From Mycolicibacterium flavescens (GTDB lineage: Bacteria; Actinomycetota; Actinomycetes; Mycobacteriales; Mycobacteriaceae), in the NCBI GenBank assembly GCA_900637135.1, contig LR134353.1, forward strand, positions 186,001-250,000: 64,000 nt of DNA, written 5' to 3'. The notes below the pieces were generated by a model. It searched no databases. It worked only from the letters and a program-made list of their open reading frames with translations, and was not told the origin of the DNA. Below are positions 59,566-64,000 of the stretch, piece after piece; positions within the stretch are counted from its first letter, which is position 1, and each line of letters begins with the position of its first letter. The translations under genes were made by a program, and so were the position numbers.

Positions 59566-60666
59566 TCACCACTTCAGCAGGAGCAGCTCGAAGCTGAAGC
59601 CCGGACCCATCGCCAGCAACACACCGAACGATCCTGGGGCGGGTGGCGATGCGAGCGTGCGGTGCAGTACATCGAGCACCGACGCCGACGAGAAGTTCCC
59701 GTTCTCCCGCATCGAGTTTCGGCTGTGAATGTTGGCTTCCGGCGGCAGGCCGATCGCGTTGTCGATCGCATCCAGCACCTTCGGACCGCCGGGATGGCAG
59801 ATCCACGCGGCGATGTCGCCCACCTCAAGGCCGTGGTCACCGAGGAACCCAGTGACCTCTTCCTCGAGGTAGTTCGCCGCCATGTGCGGGACTTCACGAG
59901 ACATCACCAGCCCGAAGCCATTTGAGCTGACATTCCACCCCATGACGTCGACCGTGTCCGGAAACAGCCGGCTCCTGGTCGCAAGCAGCGCGGGCGCGTG
60001 CGCGATCGTCGGAGGAATGCGGTCTGCGCCCGAGACCACGACCGCCGCCGCGCCGTCGCCGAACAGGCAGGCACCTATCAGCGCGGGGATCGACGTGTCG
60101 TTGCGTTGCAACGTGAGCGAGCACAGTTCGACGGACAGCAGGACCGCGATGTCGGAGGGAAAGCCCCTCAGGTAGTCGTGCACGCGTGACATGCCGGCTG
60201 CGCCTGCGACACAACCCAATCCGAACAACGGAATCCGCTTGACGTCTGGTCGCAACCCGATCCGGGATGCCACCCGAGCGTCGACGGTGGGCACAGCGAC
60301 GCCGGTGCTCGACACGAACACGATGGCGTCGACTTCATCCGGTGCGACGTGTGCCGCCTCGAGCGCGGACCGCACGGCCCGCTCCCCGAGGTCGACAGCC
60401 ACCTCGATGTAGACGTTGTTCGCCTCGGTGAAGCCCGACAACTTCGGGTAGCGAGACAGCGAAAGCGAGAGACTGCGGCTCTGCACACCACTGCTCTGCG
60501 CGAACCGGAGGAACTCCGGGCCGCCGATGCCGGTGAGCATCGAAGCGACGTCACTTTGTTCGTAGCGATTCGAGGTGAACGCCACCGCGGTGCCCTCGAT
60601 TCGGGGTGCACTGATTCGTTGGATCGCGCCGCGATCGAGCGACGCGAAATCTGTTGTATCTGTCAT
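59566..60666 (-). CDS. Type III polyketide synthase (alkylresorcinol/alkylpyrone type)
   Basis: This is a 366-residue chalcone-synthase-fold enzyme. The triad is complete: Cys152 in FGLGCVAGAAG, His291 in CHPGGPK and Asn324 in NGNFSSAS. The motif GVAVPTVDARVASRIGLRPD and the C-terminal LAMGPGFSFELLLLKW are typical of bacterial long-chain synthases, which extend fatty acyl-CoA with malonyl-CoA to phenolic lipids. I use ATG at 60666; ATGs at 60705 and 60720 in frame are alternatives. The perfect palindrome upstream (60757-60769) suggests regulated expression. M. tuberculosis has no type III PKS at this position as I recall. Confidence 0.9.
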   Translation of the reverse strand: MTDTTDFASLDRGAIQRISAPRIEGTAVAFTSNRYEQSDVASMLTGIGGPEFLRFAQSSGVQSRSLSLSLSRYPKLSGFTEANNVYIEVAVDLGERAVRSALEAAHVAPDEVDAIVFVSSTGVAVPTVDARVASRIGLRPDVKRIPLFGLGCVAGAAGMSRVHDYLRGFPSDIAVLLSVELCSLTLQRNDTSIPALIGACLFGDGAAAVVVSGADRIPPTIAHAPALLATRSRLFPDTVDVMGWNVSSNGFGLVMSREVPHMAANYLEEEVTGFLGDHGLEVGDIAAWICHPGGPKVLDAIDNAIGLPPEANIHSRNSMRENGNFSSASVLDVLHRTLASPPAPGSFGVLLAMGPGFSFELLLLKW

Positions 60667-60734
60667 GTCGTGCAGAACGCCGCTGCAGCCAGAAATGGTG
60701 CCCATGGTGACGCATCGCACAGCAATGTCGCTGA

Positions 60735-60769
60735 AATCTATTGCGCTAGAAGGGATTCGGTACTACCGA
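60735..60769 (-). promoter_or_regulatory. Candidate promoter/operator of the type III PKS operon
   Basis: TCGGTA-C-TACCGA (60757-60769) is a perfect 6-1-6 palindrome. On the minus strand it precedes a -10-like TAGATT (60740-60735) by 16 bases, so it would cover the -35 region. A repressor binding there would silence the operon. No regulator gene adjoins. Confidence 0.5.
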
Positions 60770-60818
60770 TTCCTGAAAGTGAGCCGGGAACGCGGTGGGA
60801 ATGTGCTGGGAATCAACG

Positions 60819-61634
60819 CTATTCGCCGGTGAACTTCGGCGGGCGCTTCTCGAACATCGCGGTCACCGCCTCACCCAGATCCTTCGATGGCAGGAACGCC
60901 GAATTCCACGCGGCCACATAGCGCAAGCTCTCCGACACCCGGGCGATGCGCTGCTGATCGAGCACGTCCTTGATGCCGTGAACCGTCAGCGGCGGGTTGG
61001 CGGCGATCTCGGCGGCCGTGGCGTGCGCCGCTGCAAGCGAGGCATCGGCGTCGTCGTAGACGTCGTTGACCAAACCGATCTTTTCGGCGCGGGCGGCGTC
61101 GATGTCCTTGCCCGTCAGCGTCAGTTCGCGAAGGTGCCCGTCGGACAGGATCAGAGGCAGCCGCGCCAGCGAGCCCACGTCGGCGACGATCGCCAGCTTC
61201 ACCTCGCGGACGGAGAACTTTGCGTCGGCGCTGGCGTAGCGGATGTCCACGGCGCTGATCAGGTCCACGCCGCCGCCGATGCACCAGCCGTGCACCGAGG
61301 CGATGGTGGGGGTGCGGCAGTCGGCGACCGCGTTGATCGCGCCCTGCATCTTCGTCAGCGTGGTGTGGAATCCAAGGCGGCCCTTGGCGCCGGCATCGCG
61401 GCCGGGCATGGTCGCTCCCATCGCGGCCAGGTCGAGCCCGTAGCTGAAGTTGCGGCCCGAGCCGGTCAGCACGATCGCGCGCACCTCCGGATCGGCGTCG
61501 AGCGTCCCGAACACCTCGGGCAACTCGGCCCAGAACGCCGGGCCCATGGCGTTGCCCTTGCCTGGCCCGATCAGCGTCACCCGCGCGACGTGATCGGAGA
61601 TGTCAACGGTGACGGATTCGTAGGTCTCGCCCAT
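60819..61634 (-). CDS. echA21: Enoyl-CoA hydratase/isomerase EchA21-like
   Basis: This is a 271-residue crotonase-fold protein. Oxyanion-hole segments are FSYGLDLAAMGA and HGWCIGGGVDLISAVDIRYASADAKF. At the second catalytic position the loop reads REVKLAIVADVGSLARLP. The Asp in VADVG and the loss of the usual paired Glu suggest a dienoyl-CoA isomerase-like reaction rather than plain hydration, so the EchA21 name is by position and similarity. ATG at 61634 has TAGCGT (61643-61648) 8 bases upstream and no ribosome binding site. The lipoprotein gene lies 31 bases upstream on the same strand. Confidence 0.86.
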   Translation of the reverse strand: MGETYESVTVDISDHVARVTLIGPGKGNAMGPAFWAELPEVFGTLDADPEVRAIVLTGSGRNFSYGLDLAAMGATMPGRDAGAKGRLGFHTTLTKMQGAINAVADCRTPTIASVHGWCIGGGVDLISAVDIRYASADAKFSVREVKLAIVADVGSLARLPLILSDGHLRELTLTGKDIDAARAEKIGLVNDVYDDADASLAAAHATAAEIAANPPLTVHGIKDVLDQQRIARVSESLRYVAAWNSAFLPSKDLGEAVTAMFEKRPPKFTGE

Positions 61635-61665
61635 GGGGCAACACGCTAGTTCGTCACGGCGCAGG

Positions 61666-62100
61666 TCACGGCGGCGGCTTGCCCAGGAGCACCTCGTTCA
61701 CGGTGGCGCTGGGCAGGAACTGGCAGGCGGCGTCGACCAGCATCTGGCCTATGCCCTCCCCGTCGGGACCGAGCGGGTTGCCCTCCTGGTTGAGGATCTC
61801 GCGGATCACCGCGACCTGGGTCGCCTCGTCGAGCCCGTTGTACTCCGAGCACTGCATGGACAAGGCGTTCGGCGGCGCGGGGACGACCGGGACGTCGGTG
61901 TTGCGTGTGGGCAGGGGAATGTCGGGAAGCCCGATGTCGGGCAGCCCCGGAATCGACGGCGACGTCGGCCGCGCCGGGGAGGTCAACGGCGGCCCCGGCT
62001 CGGTGGTCATCGCGACGGAGCCCTCCGTGGTGCGCTGGCATCCCGTCGCGACCCCCACGAGAACCAGCGCCACTGCCGCCACTCGCACGTGCGTTTTCAT
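61666..62100 (-). CDS. Hypothetical lipoprotein with proline-rich linker
   Basis: This is a 144-residue exported lipoprotein. The signal peptide ends in the lipobox VATGC (Cys at residue 21). A long Pro/Ser/Ile linker follows (residues 30-75, including PGLPDIGLPDIPLP), then a small domain with two cysteines (SMQCSEY and AACQFLP) that may form a disulfide. I recognise no family. ATG at 62100 has TATCGT 7 bases upstream, so a leaderless message is expected; the longer frame is intergenic. The operon partner may be echA21 downstream. Confidence 0.78.
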   Translation of the reverse strand: MKTHVRVAAVALVLVGVATGCQRTTEGSVAMTTEPGPPLTSPARPTSPSIPGLPDIGLPDIPLPTRNTDVPVVPAPPNALSMQCSEYNGLDEATQVAVIREILNQEGNPLGPDGEGIGQMLVDAACQFLPSATVNEVLLGKPPP

Positions 62101-62107
62101 CACGGCA

Positions 62108-62134
62108 ACGATATGCCCATCGGCGACGTAGCGT
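62108..62134. promoter_or_regulatory. Back-to-back leaderless promoters
   Basis: On the minus strand TATCGT (62108-62113) is 7 bases before the lipoprotein ATG. On the plus strand TAGCGT (62129-62134) is 6 bases before the ATG at 62141. Only 15 bases separate the two -10 elements, so their -35 regions overlap each other completely. Confidence 0.55.
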
Positions 62135-62140
62135 GGCGTC

Positions 62141-62719
62141 ATGCCCGACGACTTGCGTGCCGGACCCGAATCGCCGCCGACCGACGAACTGCGCAGCGCG
62201 GAGAAGTCGTTCGCCGTGTTGCAGCACGTGCTGCACGGCGTCGCCGACGGCGATCTGCACAAGCAGACGCCGTGCCGGGAGTTCGACGTCGCAGCGTTGA
62301 CGGACCACCTGCTGAATTCCATCACCACGATCGGCGCCATGGCGGGTGCGGAGTTCACCGAACGCGACCGCGACGCGCCGATCGAGCAGCAGGTGGTGTT
62401 CGCGGCGCGCTCAGCGCTGGACGCCTGGCGACGGCGGGGGCTGGACGGCACCGTGGACTTCGGCGGGAACGACGTGCCGGCTCGGATGATGGTCGGCGTG
62501 CTGTCGATCGAGTTTCTGGTGCACGCGTGGGATTACGCGGCGGCGGTCGGGCGCGACGTCAACGCCCCCGAGTCGTTGTCAGATTACGTGCTGGGGCTGG
62601 CGCGCAGGATCATCACGCCGGAGGGCCGGGTCAACGCCGGTTTCGACGATCCGATCGACGTGCCCGCCGACGCCGGGGCGCTGACCCGGTTGCTTGCCTA
62701 CACCGGTCGGCAGGCCTAG
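62141..62719 (+). CDS. TIGR03086-type DinB/mycothiol-dependent-fold protein (Rv3773c-like)
   Basis: This is a 192-residue four-helix-bundle protein of the TIGR03086 group, related to mycothiol maleylpyruvate isomerase. Candidate metal histidines are in LHGVADGDLH (helix 1), ALTDHLLNS (helix 2) and EFLVHAWDYAAAVG (helix 3), the usual HxxxH-like triad. The conserved TPCREFDVAAL lies between the first two. It probably binds a divalent metal and may use mycothiol as cofactor in a detoxification or isomerase reaction; the substrate is unknown. ATG at 62141 is placed by the leaderless promoter. Confidence 0.86.
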   Translation: MPDDLRAGPESPPTDELRSAEKSFAVLQHVLHGVADGDLHKQTPCREFDVAALTDHLLNSITTIGAMAGAEFTERDRDAPIEQQVVFAARSALDAWRRRGLDGTVDFGGNDVPARMMVGVLSIEFLVHAWDYAAAVGRDVNAPESLSDYVLGLARRIITPEGRVNAGFDDPIDVPADAGALTRLLAYTGRQA

Positions 62720-62724
62720 CCGTT

Positions 62725-62788
62725 TCGCGAGACGTACACCAGGGCTGTGGATCCGCTGCCCCTTACCCCCCTGCTGTTCATCTCGCGA
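62725..62788. repeat. Long-range inverted repeat between convergent genes
   Basis: TCGCGAGA (62725-62732) and TCTCGCGA (62781-62788) are perfect inverse copies enclosing 48 bases with G/C runs (CAGGG, CCCCT). It fills the 72-base gap between converging stop codons. It may act as a bidirectional terminator or be a dispersed intergenic element. Confidence 0.55.
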
Positions 62789-62791
62789 GCG

Positions 62792-63265
62792 CTACAGCCG
62801 CTCGAGGTAGAAGTACAGGTGCCGGGGTGTACCGGAGCTGGTGTCGAGCGCGCCCTTGCCGTTCATGATGCCGACGACGGCGTTCTCGCCGACGACCTTG
62901 AAGTGATCGTGCACGGGCGCGCCGTCGTAGACCATCGAGGCCGTCACCTCGCCGCGGAACTCCTCCATCCACAGGCTGGCCTCACCCTTCATCGCATCGG
63001 TGTTGGAGAACTTGTTGCCGTCGGCGTCCAGGCACACCAGAGGTTTGGCGTCGGTGGCGGAGTGGAAGGTCTTGCCGAACCAGTTGAGCCGCTCCATGAA
63101 CCCGTTGGCCTTGTGGCCGGTGTGGAATTCGCCGCCCTTCCACTCGCCGATCATGAAGTCGATGGTGGCGGGCGTAAGCGTCGCCCAGAACTCGTCGAGT
63201 TCGGCGTCGGAGATGGTGCCGGTGCGCTCCTTGAGCTCGGTGAAGATCTCGCGGGCGTCGCTCAT
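62792..63265 (-). CDS. DUF4334 (GXWXG) protein
   Basis: This is a 157-residue soluble protein. The N-terminal part contains the GXWXG motif (MIGEWKGGEFHTGHKANG) and the C-terminal part is the DUF4334 beta domain (MVYDGAPVHDHFKVVGENAVVGIMNGKG). The pair is usual for this family, whose function is unknown; a lipocalin-like ligand barrel is possible. ATG at 63265 overlaps the hisC2 stop (ATGA), so it is translated with the aminotransferase. An upstream ATG at 63280 would lie inside hisC2. Confidence 0.85.
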   Translation of the reverse strand: MSDAREIFTELKERTGTISDAELDEFWATLTPATIDFMIGEWKGGEFHTGHKANGFMERLNWFGKTFHSATDAKPLVCLDADGNKFSNTDAMKGEASLWMEEFRGEVTASMVYDGAPVHDHFKVVGENAVVGIMNGKGALDTSSGTPRHLYFYLERL

Positions 63266-64000
63266 GACTGTCCAATCCATTGTCGGGCGAAATCGAGGAA
63301 CGCGTCGTTCTCGTGGGTCGCGGCGACGGTGACGCGTACTCCGTCGTCGCCGTAGGGCCGCACGATGATGCGGTTGTGCGCCGATGCCTCGGCGAACTGC
63401 TGGGCCTGCCCGGGCAAGGGGAGCCAGACGAAGTTGGCCTGCGAGTCGGGCACGGTGTAGCCGACTGCGCGCAGTTCCGCGGTGACCCGGGCGCGTTCGG
63501 CGACGACGGTGTCGGTGCGCTCGAGCAGTTCGTCGGCGGCGTCAAGGGATGCGATCGCGGCGGCCTGCGAGACGCTGGTCGCGGTGAACGGCACGTAGAC
63601 CTTCCCGATCGCGGTGATCAGGTCCGGGTCGCCCACGGCGTAACCGACCCGCAGACCCGCCAGGCCGTAGGCCTTCGAAAACGTTCGTAACACAACGAGG
63701 TTGGGATGGGCACGAACCAGACCCAGGCTGTCGGGCACCATCGGCTCGCGGATGTACTCGACGTAGGCCTCGTCCAGCGCGATCGCGATGTGCGGCGGGA
63801 CCGCGGCGACGAAGCGGGCGAGCGCGTCGGGCGCCACGACGGTGCCCGTCGGGTTGTTCGGATTGCACACGAAGATCAGCCGGGTGCGGTCGGTAATCGC
63901 GGCCAGCATGGCGTCGAGGTCGTGCGTGTGGTCGGTCAGCGGCACCGGCACGGGTGTGGCCCCCGCCGTTCGCACCTGCAGCGGGTAGATCTCGAAGCTG
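63262..64000 (-). CDS. hisC2: Histidinol-phosphate/aromatic aminotransferase HisC2 (5' end outside window)
   Basis: About 246 C-terminal residues of a class I/II PLP aminotransferase are visible. The frame stays open to the window edge (SFEIYPLQVRTAGATPV), so the start lies beyond it. FVCNPNNPTGTVV binds the cofactor ring, ALDEAYVEY follows, and the PLP lysine is in RTFSKAYGLAGLRVGY. SQANFVWLPL and the C-terminal RPYGDDGVRVTVA complete the fold. The mycobacterial homologue (Rv3772) acts on histidinol phosphate or aromatic amino acids. It overlaps the DUF4334 gene by 4 bases. Confidence 0.9.
   Translation of the reverse strand, partial: SFEIYPLQVRTAGATPVPVPLTDHTHDLDAMLAAITDRTRLIFVCNPNNPTGTVVAPDALARFVAAVPPHIAIALDEAYVEYIREPMVPDSLGLVRAHPNLVVLRTFSKAYGLAGLRVGYAVGDPDLITAIGKVYVPFTATSVSQAAAIASLDAADELLERTDTVVAERARVTAELRAVGYTVPDSQANFVWLPLPGQAQQFAEASAHNRIIVRPYGDDGVRVTVAATHENDAFLDFARQWIGQS

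Overview
The window is chromosomal DNA of a high-GC mycobacterium. The evidence is an almost complete cell-envelope region: galactan, arabinan, decaprenyl-phosphoryl-arabinose, mycolic-acid and antigen 85 genes, together with the proteasome activator Bpa. From memory, the order follows M. tuberculosis Rv3819 to Rv3772 in reverse. There is no PE_PGRS gene or insertion sequence at the places where M. tuberculosis has them. I therefore suspect a non-tuberculous, environmental-type species; the species itself cannot be named from the sequence.

Left part (1-9000): the end of a zinc alcohol dehydrogenase and a small partner gene; a metallo-beta-lactamase/Rieske fusion with a small co-translated partner; an aminoglycoside-phosphotransferase-like kinase; two PlsC-type acyltransferases; a HAD phosphatase; a secreted peptidoglycan amidase with LGFP repeats; and the repetitive surface protein Erp.

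Core (9000-29900, + strand): glf-glfT2-PAP2-ubiA-aftB forms one tightly overlapping operon that makes galactan and the arabinose donor precursor and adds terminal arabinose. Three antigen 85 family genes follow (two with an intact catalytic triad, one MPT51-like without the serine), then a DUF732 lipoprotein, the cutinase-like Culp6, and fadD32-pks13-accD4, which carries out the final mycolic acid condensation.

Junction (29900-33000, - strand): a compact folE / MFS exporter / RibD-C reductase cassette lies between accD4 and embB, behind a near-palindromic operator. Other mycobacteria carry different genes at this junction.

Arabinan block (33000-47500, - strand): gtrA-dprE1-dprE2-aftA-embC-embA-embB. 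DprE1 has alanine where M. tuberculosis has the benzothiazinone-target cysteine 387.

Right part (47500-64000): a second kinase-like gene, a zinc-ribbon protein, a TetR regulator with two palindromic operators facing a membrane methyltransferase, the bpa-wzt-glfT1-wzm galactan-initiation and export operon, a class V aminotransferase-like protein without the PLP lysine, and a quinone oxidoreductase. Next comes a more variable stretch: MarR, tRNA-Ser, a MocR regulator, a His-rich membrane protein, an epimerase, and a type III PKS with a methyltransferase. The window closes with echA21, a lipoprotein, a TIGR03086 protein, a DUF4334 protein and the end of hisC2.

Many start codons lie 6-8 bases downstream of a TANNNT -10 element, the signature of leaderless mycobacterial transcripts.
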